Assembly (NCBI GenBank): GCA_031376425.1
Contig: JANMDR010000166.1
Location: forward strand, 1-61,558
DNA length: 61,558 nucleotides
DNA from: JANMDR01 sp031376425
GTDB lineage: Bacteria > Pseudomonadota > Gammaproteobacteria > Burkholderiales > Usitatibacteraceae
Reading direction: 5' to 3'
Part shown: one piece after another, positions 8,270-16,863 of the stretch
Numbering within the stretch: position 1 is the first letter of the stretch
Layout of the letters: every line of letters starts with the position of its first letter
The notes under the pieces: model-generated
The model's input: only the letters and a program-made list of their open reading frames with translations
What the model was told of the DNA's origin: nothing
Databases searched by the model: none
Translations under genes and position numbers: made by a program

Positions 8270-11086
8270 GTGATAACTGCTAATATGAATGTCGCTAAAC
8301 GTGCGTTTAGCTTGAGCGCCCACTTTTTTGTGCCTGCAGTAATTTCTTTGGCCGTCATCATAGGTTCTTCCTATGCAACCGCTGCTAGTCCCGATTTACA
8401 GGATTGCAACACCACAGGCTTTGAAACTATTCTCAAACCCCAAGTGATGCCGTTTGAAGCCAGCGCGTACTGGTTAAATCGTTCGACTATTAAATGGCCT
8501 AATGCACGAAAAGATGCTAAATCTTCAGCACAGGGATTACCATTGAAGCAAGGGCGTTTTCAGCTTGTTTATTCGAACGATGCCAGCATTGTTGCCAAGG
8601 CAGGCGAGGCCATCAAGGGTGCGCAAGGCAGTTTTGCACTGAACGTTTCGCAAACGCCATTGCCAGCAGCACTTGCAAGCCGTTTTAAGTATGTCGCTGA
8701 TGGTGTAGTGTTAACAGTTGCCGCTACCGATGTGGCTAAAGTAACGATGTTGTACAGCGCACAAATGCTCGTCGTTGAAACGGATGCGCAAAATAATGTG
8801 GTGGCCGTAGCAGCGCTGCAAATGGCTGGCGCGCTTGATGATCGCTATGCTAAAGCTGCAAATATTACTGACTTCGGCGTGAGTGTGAGTTTATCCAAAA
8901 CAAATTTCAAACTATGGGCGCCAACTGCGACCAATGTGCACGTGTGCAGGTACGTCACTGGTAATGCACCCGCAGTCTACATAGTAGCGCTACAGCGCGA
9001 TACATCAACCGGTGTTTGGTCAGGCGGCACTCTGAAGAGTATGCGCGGCAGCTACTATAAATACCTAGTAGAAGTCTACGTACCCAATGTAGGCATCGTG
9101 CGCAACGCCGTAACAGACCCCTACTCAATTAGCCTCACCACTAATTCTACGCGCAGCTATATCGCCATGTTATCCGCCGCTGATCTAAAGCCGCCGCTAT
9201 GGGATCAAACCCCCGCACCTAACACTGTTAAAACCGCCACTGATATGTCGGTATATGAACTGCATGTACGGGATTTTTCTATTGGCGATCTAACGGTGAG
9301 TGCGGCCAATCGCGGTAAATATCGAGCGTTTACCGAAACCCAATCTAACGGCATGAAACACCTAAAAGCGCTAGCCGATGCCGGGCTTACCGATATTCAT
9401 TTACTGCCTATTTTTGATATCGCCACTATCCCCGAAGCAGGCTGCGTTACACCGACGATTACTGGCACTGTAGACGGCTTAACACAGCAGGAAACTTCCA
9501 CCAAAAACGCGGCCAATGATTGCTTTAATTGGGGCTATGATCCCTATCACTACACGGCACCCGAAGGTAGCTATGCTAGCAACGCGGCTGACGGTGCCGC
9601 GCGCATTATTGAAACGCGCGAGATGGTGCAAGCCTTACACCGCGCAGGTTTGCGGGTGGGAATGGATGTGGTGTACAACCATACTTCGGCCTCTGGTCAA
9701 GCGCTCACCTCTGTGCTTGACCGTATTGTGCCGGGCTATTATCAGCGCTATAACAGCGTGGGTAAGGTGGAAGAATCCACCTGTTGCGCTAACACCGCCA
9801 CCGAGAATTTAATGATGGGCAAGCTGATGATTGATTCTGTCATCACCTGGGCCACGCAATACAAAATGGATTCATTCCGTTTTGATCTCATGGGCCATCA
9901 GCCGCGCGAGGTCATGGTGCAGCTACAAAAGCAGGTAAATAAAGCCGCTGGTAGACCAATACAGTTGCTAGGTGAAGGCTGGAATTTTGGTGAAGTAGAA
10001 AACGGCAAACGCTTTGTGCAGGCATCGCAATTATCACTTAATGGCACCGGTATAGGTTCCTTTTCAGACCGTGGCCGCGATGCCGTGCGCGGTGGTAGCT
10101 ATGACGACAGCGGCGACAATATCATAAAGCGTCAAGGCTATATTAACGGTTTAAATTATGACCGAAATGCCCTGAATATAGGTATTTCCGATCCCTCGGC
10201 ACTGCTACGAGCAGCTGATTTTATGCGGGTGATGCTAGCGGGTTCGGTACGTGACTATCGCTTTTTGACCCTTGATGGCACGGTAAAAAAACTGGAAACT
10301 ATTGACTACAATAAACAACCCGCAGGCTTTGGCCGCGAGCCGTCCGAAGTAGTTAACTATGTAGAAAACCACGACAATCAAACCCTCTTTGATCTTAACG
10401 TTTATCGCTTGCCGTTATCCACCAGCCGTGAAGATAGAGCACGTGTACAAATGCTCGGTGCGGCCATCGTCGCCTTTAGCCAAGGGGTAGCCTACTACCA
10501 TGCCGGATTGGATGTGCTGCGCTCTAAATCATTCGACGGCAATAGCTATGATTCTGGTGATTGGTTTAACCGCCTTGACTTTACCTATACCGATAACGGC
10601 TTTGCCGCAGGCTTGCCGCCTAAACGCGATAATGAAAAGCTCTATCCCTATATGCAACCCCTATTGGCAAACCCCGCTATTAAGCCAACCAGCGTAGAAA
10701 TAAACCTAGCTAAAAATATGTTCCGCGACCTATTAAAAATTCGCGCTAGCAGCAAACTATTTCGCCTAGATAGCACCGCTGAAATTATTAAGCGCTTAAC
10801 GTTCCATAATGTGGGAGCAGCGCAAACACCAACGGTAATTGTTGGTCATCTAAATGGCGATGGCTTAAGCGGCGCTAATTTTAAAGAAGTGCTCTATTTT
10901 ATAAACGTGGACGTGGTGGAGCAAACGCTAAGCTTGGATAGTCTCAAAGGCAAACAGTGGCAATTGCACCCCGTGCAAGCGCGTGCAGACGCTGCCGATC
11001 AGCGCGTAGCCACGCAGGCGAAGGCACAATCAGATAGTGGTAAGTTTGTGGTGCCAGCGCGGAGTGCGGTGGTTTTTGTGCGGTAG
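8270..11086 (+). CDS. pulA: Exported pullulanase-type alpha-1,6-glucosidase
   Basis: Hydrolyses alpha-1,6 links in pullulan, starch or branched maltodextrins outside the cytoplasm. After a Sec signal peptide (MNVAKR, hydrophobic stretch, ATAA) come an N-terminal beta module, a CBM48 region (NFKLWAPTATNVHV), then a GH13 barrel. The barrel shows SVYELHVRDFS, the pullulanase hallmark FNWGYDPYHY, VGMDVVYNHT, SFRFDLMGH with Asp near 539, LLGEGWNFGE with Glu near 569, and VENHDNQTLFD. The C-terminal part resembles the pullulanase C-terminal beta domain. The start is uncertain: GTG 8270 sits four bases after GGAGAG, ATG 8285 gives a cleaner signal peptide, and ATG 8237 is also in frame. It would process external glucan, with products fed to the cytoplasmic genes upstream. 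Confidence 0.88.
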   Translation: MITANMNVAKRAFSLSAHFFVPAVISLAVIIGSSYATAASPDLQDCNTTGFETILKPQVMPFEASAYWLNRSTIKWPNARKDAKSSAQGLPLKQGRFQLVYSNDASIVAKAGEAIKGAQGSFALNVSQTPLPAALASRFKYVADGVVLTVAATDVAKVTMLYSAQMLVVETDAQNNVVAVAALQMAGALDDRYAKAANITDFGVSVSLSKTNFKLWAPTATNVHVCRYVTGNAPAVYIVALQRDTSTGVWSGGTLKSMRGSYYKYLVEVYVPNVGIVRNAVTDPYSISLTTNSTRSYIAMLSAADLKPPLWDQTPAPNTVKTATDMSVYELHVRDFSIGDLTVSAANRGKYRAFTETQSNGMKHLKALADAGLTDIHLLPIFDIATIPEAGCVTPTITGTVDGLTQQETSTKNAANDCFNWGYDPYHYTAPEGSYASNAADGAARIIETREMVQALHRAGLRVGMDVVYNHTSASGQALTSVLDRIVPGYYQRYNSVGKVEESTCCANTATENLMMGKLMIDSVITWATQYKMDSFRFDLMGHQPREVMVQLQKQVNKAAGRPIQLLGEGWNFGEVENGKRFVQASQLSLNGTGIGSFSDRGRDAVRGGSYDDSGDNIIKRQGYINGLNYDRNALNIGISDPSALLRAADFMRVMLAGSVRDYRFLTLDGTVKKLETIDYNKQPAGFGREPSEVVNYVENHDNQTLFDLNVYRLPLSTSREDRARVQMLGAAIVAFSQGVAYYHAGLDVLRSKSFDGNSYDSGDWFNRLDFTYTDNGFAAGLPPKRDNEKLYPYMQPLLANPAIKPTSVEINLAKNMFRDLLKIRASSKLFRLDSTAEIIKRLTFHNVGAAQTPTVIVGHLNGDGLSGANFKEVLYFINVDVVEQTLSLDSLKGKQWQLHPVQARADAADQRVATQAKAQSDSGKFVVPARSAVVFVR

Positions 11087-11126
11087 ACTCGTATTTGTAT
11101 CTTTGAGAGTTACTTGGATATTAACC

Positions 11127-11160
11127 TGTAGGGCGCAATCAGCGTAGCGCTAATAGCACC
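11127..11160. repeat. Imperfect inverted repeat after pullulanase
   Basis: Downstream of the pullulanase stop, GCGCAATCAGCG pairs imperfectly (about 9 of 12) with CGCTAATAGCAC. It resembles the short 'TAGGGxGCAAT' intergenic repeats common in proteobacterial genomes. There is no T-run, so it is not a typical terminator. Confidence 0.35.
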
Positions 11161-11210
11161 AATAGCGCCGAACCGTTGTGATGTGAGACCGCAGAGATTA
11201 ATGTGTTTTA

Positions 11211-11280
11211 TTGGTACTGAAATTGGTATCAATTTAAGGTTGAGTACGTTTTTTGGTATGATTGCTGTTTATTTAGTACC
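11211..11280 (+). promoter_or_regulatory. Putative promoter/operator of the toxin-antitoxin pair
   Basis: TTGGTA-type boxes recur at 11211 (TTGGTACT), 11223 (TTGGTATC) and 11253 (TTGGTATG), with an inverted partner AGTACCGA near 11275. TATGAT at 11257-11262 could be a -10 element, but the -35 region is weak. Phd/YefM antitoxins normally bind palindromes in their own promoter, so these boxes are candidate operators. This is inference from the repetition only. Confidence 0.35.
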
Positions 11281-11296
11281 GATAAAGGGGACGAAA

Positions 11297-11602
11297 ATGA
11301 ATATAATCACCATAGCTGAAATAAAGCGCGGCGGCATGGCAGCGCTGGACGCAGCACTTAATATGCCGCAGCACGGGGGCACAGCCACAATTATGAAACG
11401 CAACCGTCCCGCCGCATTTGTGTTGACGCCTGTAGCTTATGAAGCCTTAGTAGCTAAAGCGGCTGGCGCGTCCGACTCAAAACCACCTAGCTCAGCACTC
11501 GATTGGCTGCTTGCAGGCCAACCCTTCAATATCCCCGCGCTCGATGCTGATGGAATTGCACAGCGTCTTAATGATATTCGTGCTGAATGGCCGGATCGGT
11601 GA
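11297..11602 (+). CDS. Antitoxin, Phd/YefM type
   Basis: Expected to neutralise the PIN toxin encoded next and to repress the operon. The product is 101 residues. The N-terminal half (IITIAEIKRGGMAALDAAL, then TATIMKRNRPAAFVLTPVAYEAL) has the layout of the Phd/YefM DNA-binding fold. The C-terminal tail (DIRAEWPDR) would bind the toxin. ATG 11297 has AAGGGGA seven bases upstream, so it is chosen over the ATG at 11183. The 3' end overlaps the toxin start by 16 bases, typical of such pairs. Confidence 0.8.
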   Translation: MNIITIAEIKRGGMAALDAALNMPQHGGTATIMKRNRPAAFVLTPVAYEALVAKAAGASDSKPPSSALDWLLAGQPFNIPALDADGIAQRLNDIRAEWPDR

Positions 11603-12015
11603 TTTCGTTTTTGGACAGTAGTGCGCTAATTTATTATTTTGAAGGTAGTGCCTCAGGCCGTGAAGCGGTGGTTCAAGTTTTGCGTGAGATAAAGTTTGAG
11701 AATCCAAACGCTGCTCTAGTGGTATCCCGTTTAGGTGTAATGGAATGCCGCGTCAAGCCCCTGCGCACTGCCAATAATGATTTATTAGCGCGTTACGACG
11801 CATTTTTTAAGCAGGTGCAAATCGTTGAGTTGAGCGCGCCCGTGGTGGAAATTGCAACTCAGCTACGCGCTAGCGTTGGTTTGAAAACGCCAGATGCGTT
11901 GCAAGCCGCATCGGCGTTAAGCCTTGTCGGTTCATGCACTTTTATAACGGGTGACGCGGGCTTTGCACGTGTTCCTGGGTTGTTGCTGCGCCAGATAAGT
12001 AATATGGATAACTGA
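11587..12015 (+). CDS. vapC: PIN-domain ribonuclease toxin (VapC family)
   Basis: PIN-domain toxins are Mg2+-dependent RNases that stop translation when free of antitoxin. The 142-residue product has the ordered acidic residues of the family: FLDSSALIYYFEG (first Asp), a Glu in VMECRVKPLR, an Asp in LKTPDALQAASAL, and FITGDAGFAR (last Asp). It overlaps the antitoxin gene. GTG 11599 is an alternative start; neither has a strong ribosome site, consistent with coupling to the antitoxin. The pair stands alone between the pullulanase gene and a palindromic repeat. Confidence 0.88.
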   Translation: MAGSVISFLDSSALIYYFEGSASGREAVVQVLREIKFENPNAALVVSRLGVMECRVKPLRTANNDLLARYDAFFKQVQIVELSAPVVEIATQLRASVGLKTPDALQAASALSLVGSCTFITGDAGFARVPGLLLRQISNMDN

Positions 12016-12076
12016 TCAGTAATTCCATTTCCATTTCATTCGTGCGTTATTTCCCCCTGCGTGTTATACAAACATT

Positions 12077-12119
12077 GTCATTCCAGCGAAGGCTGGATTC
12101 CAGCCTTCGCTGGAATGAC
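12077..12119. repeat. Perfect 43-bp palindromic intergenic repeat
   Basis: Two 21-bp arms, the left beginning GTCATTCCAGCGAAGG and the right its exact reverse complement, are separated by a single T at 12098. The sequence resembles the GTCATTCCCGCGAAxGCGGG repeat family scattered between genes in many proteobacteria. It lies between vapC and a small exported protein. There is no T-run on either side. Confidence 0.8.
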
Positions 12120-12216
12120 GATGCTTCGTATTTTGTGCGGTGCAAGTAATGGCACTTTTGATTTAGAAATGGAATAACATTGGAGCTTCACTATTAGGCA
12201 AAATTTTAAGAGGCTG

Positions 12217-12591
12217 ATGATGAAATATTCGATGCTTAGCACTTTGATGTTAGTGAGTATGCTTGCTTCGCCGCTGTGTAGCGCTGCCACCGTCGCCGAA
12301 CAGTCCGCTCCTCTTGCTACGCCTGCCGTTGCCGGCAAGGCAATCAGCTATTCTGGTGGCGACGGCGCGACGATGGAAAGTGCAGTAGTCATTGAAGGTG
12401 CGAGCAATACCTCAGCTGGTATCACGGCCGAGCGCAAGTGGGTAACCGAAAAATATCCCGGCTTTAAAAAGGTACGGCAATCTTTGCTGCGCAATGAGGG
12501 TAAATCTTACGATCTCATCGAAATTGAAACTGCCGAAGGAAAGGCCGTTTCGATTTATTTCGATATTAGTGGATTTTTTGGCAAGTGGTAG
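12217..12591 (+). CDS. Small exported protein of unknown function
   Basis: The 124-residue product has a clear signal peptide (MMKYSMLSTLMLVSMLASPLCSA). A mature part of about 100 residues follows, with SYSGGDGATMESAVVIEGA, ERKWVTEKYPGFKK and a C-terminal ETAEGKAVSIYFDISGFFGKW. Proteins with this SGGDG...FDISxFFG pattern occur as conserved hypotheticals in proteobacteria; I know of no function. GAGG lies just upstream of ATG 12217. It is likely periplasmic. Its neighbours do not suggest a role. Confidence 0.7.
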   Translation: MMKYSMLSTLMLVSMLASPLCSAATVAEQSAPLATPAVAGKAISYSGGDGATMESAVVIEGASNTSAGITAERKWVTEKYPGFKKVRQSLLRNEGKSYDLIEIETAEGKAVSIYFDISGFFGKW

Positions 12592-12622
12592 TCTTCGGAC
12601 GTTAAGCGAAATGAGGAAAAGG

Positions 12623-12805
12623 ATGAATTTTCGAATGCTGACTGCGGACTTTCAAGGCGTGCCGTCGTACCAAAATATGCCGGATGAACTGGCGTACGTG
12701 CGCTTTATTGCCGCCATGCGCGAGAGCGAGGCGAGCGTAAATTCAGGCCAAGTTCAGGATGTGGACATTGCGTTTGCACAAATTCGGAACGAGCTTGGGC
12801 TATAG
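12623..12805 (+). CDS. Small hypothetical protein, possibly an orphan antitoxin-like protein
   Basis: The product is about 60 residues, MNFRMLTADFQGV to IRNELGL. Its middle (PDELAYVRFIAAMRESEASVNSGQVQD) is acidic and helix-prone. Size and composition recall small antitoxins, but no toxin gene follows: the 150 bases after it hold no convincing frame. GAGGAAAAGG precedes ATG 12623; ATG 12611 is also in frame. No family was recognised. Confidence 0.45.
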   Translation: MNFRMLTADFQGVPSYQNMPDELAYVRFIAAMRESEASVNSGQVQDVDIAFAQIRNELGL

Positions 12806-12955
12806 TGTGCAAAGCTAGGATCGTAGCGAAGCGTGTTTTGACGATGCCCGTAAGAAGATGTCTGAAGATAGAGAATCTTCAAGGTATTTTTTGATGCACT
12901 AAAACCTAGCTGGTCGCTCTAGTCAATACACTCACACCTTTCCAGAAACCTCGCT

Positions 12956-13540
12956 ATGCCCCCAATCTCTCCCATAACTCCACACTCCTTCGCACAAGTC
13001 AAGCTAATAACGGAGCGCCTAACCCTACGCCCCCTCATCGCCGCCGATGTACCCGCGCTATTCACCATTTTTTCCGAGCCGCAGGTTGCGCGTTATTTGA
13101 GCAGATCAGCATGGGCTTCGATTGATATTGCGCATGCTCGCATTGCCCGCGACATTGACGGTCTGGCAACGGGTAAGTATCTCTGTTTAGGCATATTTTT
13201 AACTAGCAATGATGCGCTAATCGGTGAGTGCTGGCTATTTAATTTAGTCGATCAATGTCGTCGTGCGGAAGTGGGCTATACGCTTGGTCTAAATCATTGG
13301 GGGCACGGCTATATGAATGAAGCGTTGGTGGCGTTACTTTCATTTGGATTTAGTGCGCTTAGTTTGAATCGCGTAGAAGCCGATATTGACCCTAGAAATA
13401 GCGCGTCAGCCAAGAGTTTAGAGCGCCTTGGTTTTAAGCTTGAAGGGCATCTGCGGGAGCGCTGGATCGTGGATGGAGAAGTATCGGATTCGGGGCTTTA
13501 TGGTTTGCTGGAGCGTGATTGGCGAGTGCGACAATCATAA
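12956..13540 (+). CDS. GNAT acetyltransferase, RimJ/RimL type
   Basis: Predicted to transfer an acetyl group from acetyl-CoA to an amino group, either a protein N-terminus or a small molecule. The 194-residue product opens with ITERLTLRPLIAADVPALF, typical of this subfamily. It has AEVGYTLGLNHWGHGYMNEALVALLSFGF over the acetyl-CoA site and ends with NRVEADIDPRNSASAKSLERLGFKLEGHLRERW. The substrate cannot be deduced. It is a single gene, with a convergent tct operon downstream. Confidence 0.88.
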   Translation: MPPISPITPHSFAQVKLITERLTLRPLIAADVPALFTIFSEPQVARYLSRSAWASIDIAHARIARDIDGLATGKYLCLGIFLTSNDALIGECWLFNLVDQCRRAEVGYTLGLNHWGHGYMNEALVALLSFGFSALSLNRVEADIDPRNSASAKSLERLGFKLEGHLRERWIVDGEVSDSGLYGLLERDWRVRQS

Positions 13541-13652
13541 CTTGTGCGTATGGCGTTAAGTATATCGGCAATTGTTGTCGTTACCGCCGTGGCTTGTTGT
13601 TGCGAAGCTTATAGCCAAACATTTGCTATAGCTGCCAGAGTCTGACAGTCTG

Positions 13653-15137
13653 CTAGACTTTACGGAAACGCCGATACAGCCAAGGCCCGAGCACGATGAG
13701 TACAGTAATAACTAAAATGGTGCCGCTGATGGGACGTGAAATAAATATTGTCGGGTCGCCTTGACTAATCGCCAACGATCTGCGCATTTGTTCCTCAGCG
13801 AGTGGTCCTAAAATCATGCCAACAATGACTGGGGCAGTGGGAAAGCCGTAGCGCCGCATCAATAGCCCCATTAGGCCAATGGCGTAGAGTAAAAATACAT
13901 CGAAAGCAGACTGACGCATGCCGTAAACGCCCATCGTGGCGAACACCAAAATGCCTGCGTATAGCTGCGGTTTGGGCACTTCTAGCAATTTAATCCAGAC
14001 GCCAATGAGCGGTAAATTCAACACCAGCAACATCACATTACCCACATAAAAACTCGCAATGAGGCCCCACACTAGCGGCGCATTGGTTTCAAATAAAAGT
14101 GGTCCCGGCTGCAAACCATACTGTTGAAATGCGGCGAGCAATATTGCGGCAGTGGCAGATGTGGGCAGCCCAAGTGTGAGAAGTGGCACCATCACGCCGG
14201 TGGCCGCGGCGTTATTGGCCGCTTCGGGACCTGCGACACCTTCAATGGCACCATGACCAAATTCGGCCGGATTTGCGCTTAATTTTTTCTCCGCTGCATA
14301 GGACAAAAATGTGGGAATCTCAGCCCCCCCTGCGGGCATGGCGCCGAAGGGAAAGCCGATGACCGTGCCACGCAACCACGGTTTCCATGAGCGTTTCCAA
14401 TCGTCGCGGGTCATCAAGATAGAGCCTTTTATGCGTTCTATTTTTTCGGCCACTTTATTCATTTTTGAGGCCATATAAAATGTCTCGCCGACTGCAAATA
14501 ATCCCACTGCTACCGTCACTACTTCGATGCCGTCCGCCAATGGTGCAATACCAAACACAAAACGCGCCTGACCTGATTGATTTTCAATGCCCACCACACC
14601 AATGCCGAGCCCAATAAATAGCGCGGTCAAGCCACGTATGGTTGAGTCGCCCAATACGGTTGACACGGTCATGAAGGCCAATATCATCAATGCAAAATTT
14701 TCGGGTGGCCCGAATTTTACCGCTAGACCAACCACCTGTGGCGCTACCAACGTTAAGGCAACGGTGGCGATGGTACCCGCAACAAATGAGCCAACTGCAG
14801 CCGTACAAAGGGCGGGGCCAGCGCGACCGCGTTTGGCCATTTGATTGCCCTCCATTGCGGTCACAATGGTGGCGGATTCGCCGGGTGTGTTGAGCAAAAT
14901 AGACGTGGTTGAGCCGCCATACATCGCGCCGTAATAAATGCCCGCAAACATGATGAGCGCACCCGATGGATCAAGCTTACTGGTGAGCGGTAACAGCAAC
15001 GCAATAGCAACTGCTGGGCCGATGCCAGGCAACACGCCGACAGCGGTGCCAAGCGTTACACCGATGAGCGCCCACAGTAAATTCTTAGGCTGTAGGGCGA
15101 CGTTAAATCCTTGTAAAAGCAGGTCCCAAACTTCCAT
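13653..15137 (-). CDS. tctA: Tripartite tricarboxylate transporter, large membrane subunit
   Basis: Twelve-helix-type secondary transporter subunit that takes up carboxylates presented by the TctC receptor, in the inner membrane. The 494-residue product has GVLPGIGPAVAIALLLPLT near the N-terminus, YGAMYGGSTTSILLNTPGE, and the second inverted half with GLPTSATAAILLAAF. These are the conserved TctA loops. Its ATG overlaps the tctB stop by one base (TAATG), so the two are translationally coupled. Order tctC-tctB-tctA on the minus strand. Confidence 0.95.
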   Translation of the reverse strand: MEVWDLLLQGFNVALQPKNLLWALIGVTLGTAVGVLPGIGPAVAIALLLPLTSKLDPSGALIMFAGIYYGAMYGGSTTSILLNTPGESATIVTAMEGNQMAKRGRAGPALCTAAVGSFVAGTIATVALTLVAPQVVGLAVKFGPPENFALMILAFMTVSTVLGDSTIRGLTALFIGLGIGVVGIENQSGQARFVFGIAPLADGIEVVTVAVGLFAVGETFYMASKMNKVAEKIERIKGSILMTRDDWKRSWKPWLRGTVIGFPFGAMPAGGAEIPTFLSYAAEKKLSANPAEFGHGAIEGVAGPEAANNAAATGVMVPLLTLGLPTSATAAILLAAFQQYGLQPGPLLFETNAPLVWGLIASFYVGNVMLLVLNLPLIGVWIKLLEVPKPQLYAGILVFATMGVYGMRQSAFDVFLLYAIGLMGLLMRRYGFPTAPVIVGMILGPLAEEQMRRSLAISQGDPTIFISRPISGTILVITVLIVLGPWLYRRFRKV

Positions 15138-15616
15138 TACAATATTCCTTTCAGCAAGCCTTTTGGCAAGTTTAAACCAAGGCCGTAATTGAATAGCGCA
15201 AAAATGCCAATGGACATGATTACCGAAATAAACCCGTTTAAAAGCCAGCGGCGTGAATCAAACGCCCGTGCGGTACATATAAATAAAATGATTGAGGCCG
15301 GAATAAAGCCCGCCCATTCAATGCACATGCCGTACAGCAAAAGCCCCGCTGATACCCAAGCGAAGGCAAGCCAATCTGTTGTGAGTGCACGCTCCGCCGC
15401 TTCATCATGATTGCGAAATCCGCCACCAACCGCCTCCCAGATAAGTAAGCACCCAAGCAAAATCAAACCAATGCCAACCGCGCGCGGCGCGTGGGTAGGC
15501 CCCACAGTGGAATACCCTGCTGCATCAGGAATGTAGAACGAGCCGATCAAAAAAAATAACCCGAATGCCACCACGCCAATTGACAGTGCTAGCTGCCCTG
15601 CGATCATTTTTTTCAT
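15137..15616 (-). CDS. tctB: Tripartite tricarboxylate transporter, small membrane subunit
   Basis: Small four-helix subunit of the Tct transporter. The 159-residue product starts MKKMIAGQLALSIGVVAFGLFFLIGSFYIP and has four hydrophobic stretches. APRAVGIGLILLGCLLIWE matches the usual TctB pattern. A GGGAG sequence lies about 12 bases upstream of the start. A hairpin with T-runs separates it from tctC. Confidence 0.9.
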   Translation of the reverse strand: MKKMIAGQLALSIGVVAFGLFFLIGSFYIPDAAGYSTVGPTHAPRAVGIGLILLGCLLIWEAVGGGFRNHDEAAERALTTDWLAFAWVSAGLLLYGMCIEWAGFIPASIILFICTARAFDSRRWLLNGFISVIMSIGIFALFNYGLGLNLPKGLLKGIL

Positions 15617-15635
15617 TTTTAGATAGGCTCCCCAA

Positions 15636-15677
15636 TAAAAACCCCCGTCAGGCGCGTGGCAGTGACGGGGATTTTTG
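15636..15677 (-). terminator. Hairpin with T-runs between tctC and tctB
   Basis: CCCCGTCA (15643-15650) pairs with TGACGGGG (15663-15670) around a 12-base loop, flanked by A- and T-runs on both sides, so it can act on the minus strand after tctC. A partial terminator here would give more of the receptor TctC than of the membrane subunits. Confidence 0.7.
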
Positions 15678-15709
15678 TTGTCGTTATAGTTGTTGTTGTA
15701 AACCTGATT

Positions 15710-16675
15710 TTACTTTTTACCTAAGCCCAGTCCTGCCAAAATATCGCCAATGCGCTTGGTATCTGCATCAAGAAATTTTTTATACTCGTCGCCGGCAAGC
15801 CAAGTATTCTGCCAGTCATTTTTCTTCAATGTTTCTTCCCAGGCTTTACTTTTTACGCCAGCTTCAATTGCTTTGATGAGCGCATCGCGCTGCGCGGTGC
15901 TAATGCCTGGTGCACCAAACACCCCGCGCCAATTACCCAAGACAATATCAAAACCCTGTTCTTTTAGCGTTGCAATACCTGCTTGCTTAGCAGGGGAAGA
16001 CACTGCCAGCGCCCGCATTTTGCCAGACTGAATATGCTGCGCAAATTCACTCACACCTGAAATACCTGCCGACACATGCCCGCCAATAATGGCCGCCACC
16101 GCTTCGCCGCCGCCCTTGAATGGCACGTAGTTAACCTTAGCTGCTTCAATACCCACTGCCTGCGCGATAAACCCCGCTAAGATATGGTCAGAGCCGCCGG
16201 CTGAGCCGCCACCCCATGAAATACTGCCCGGCTTGGCTTTAAATGCGTCGACCAAATCTTTCATTGTTTTGTGTGGTGACGCCGCCGGTACAACTACCAC
16301 CATGTATTCCTCGGTTAGGCGCGCTAGAGGCGTCACCTGCGAGAGATCAACTGCGGATTTATTTTGAATAATGCCGCCAACCATCACCATGCCGCCGATC
16401 ATAATGGCATTTGCGTCACCCTTAGCGGAATTAACAAATTGTGCTAGGCCAATGGTGCCGGCAGCGCCGCCTTTGTTATCGATCTGCACGCTCTTAACGC
16501 TACCCGCAGATTGCATCGCGGCAGCTAGTGCGCGCCCTGTTGAATCCCAGCCGCCGCCCGGGTTTGCGGGCACCATGACTTTAAGGCTATCAATGGCTGC
16601 AGCACTCACAGCAAAAGTAGCTGCTACGCTGATGAGACCCAATTTAATTATTGATGAAACTGTTTTAACTTGCAT
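15710..16675 (-). CDS. tctC: Periplasmic carboxylate-binding receptor, Bug/TctC family
   Basis: Binds a carboxylate in the periplasm and delivers it to TctAB. The 321-residue product has a signal peptide (MQVKTVSSIIKLGLISVAATFAVSAAA), then LKVMVPANPGGGWDSTGRALAAAM. It also has GSISWGGGSAGGSDHILAGFIAQAVG and NYVPFKGGGEAVAAIIGGHV, all typical of this receptor family. The ligand is not predictable from sequence. It is the first gene of the minus-strand operon, upstream of a hairpin. It is divergent from the TPR gene cluster. Confidence 0.93.
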   Translation of the reverse strand: MQVKTVSSIIKLGLISVAATFAVSAAAIDSLKVMVPANPGGGWDSTGRALAAAMQSAGSVKSVQIDNKGGAAGTIGLAQFVNSAKGDANAIMIGGMVMVGGIIQNKSAVDLSQVTPLARLTEEYMVVVVPAASPHKTMKDLVDAFKAKPGSISWGGGSAGGSDHILAGFIAQAVGIEAAKVNYVPFKGGGEAVAAIIGGHVSAGISGVSEFAQHIQSGKMRALAVSSPAKQAGIATLKEQGFDIVLGNWRGVFGAPGISTAQRDALIKAIEAGVKSKAWEETLKKNDWQNTWLAGDEYKKFLDADTKRIGDILAGLGLGKK

Positions 16676-16863
16676 ACTTCCTCCGAATGGTCATTGTGGT
16701 TAGTCGTTGTGGTTATTGTGACGCTTGTCATCATTAGCCTAGTGTAGCGTTTTATACATGCGTTGTGTCGGTTAAGCGGGTGGATTCAAATTTAAGCAAC
16801 CCCGAGATTGATTTAAAACTTTATAATCAATGCATTAAGAAAACTCTAAACCAGCGAGACGCT

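Noticed and set aside
9516..9812. Long alternative-frame ORFs inside glg, TPR and mannosidase genes
   Set aside because: They lie wholly inside genes with clear catalytic motifs, lack ribosome sites and show no protein-like pattern.
12806..12955. A toxin gene paired with the small acidic protein at 12623
   Set aside because: Only a short frame without toxin-like motifs; stops interrupt all longer readings.
16765..16863. N-terminal extension of TPR copy 1 from GTG 16765
   Set aside because: The extra 33 residues have no counterpart in copies 2 and 3 and the stretch looks like an AT-rich promoter.
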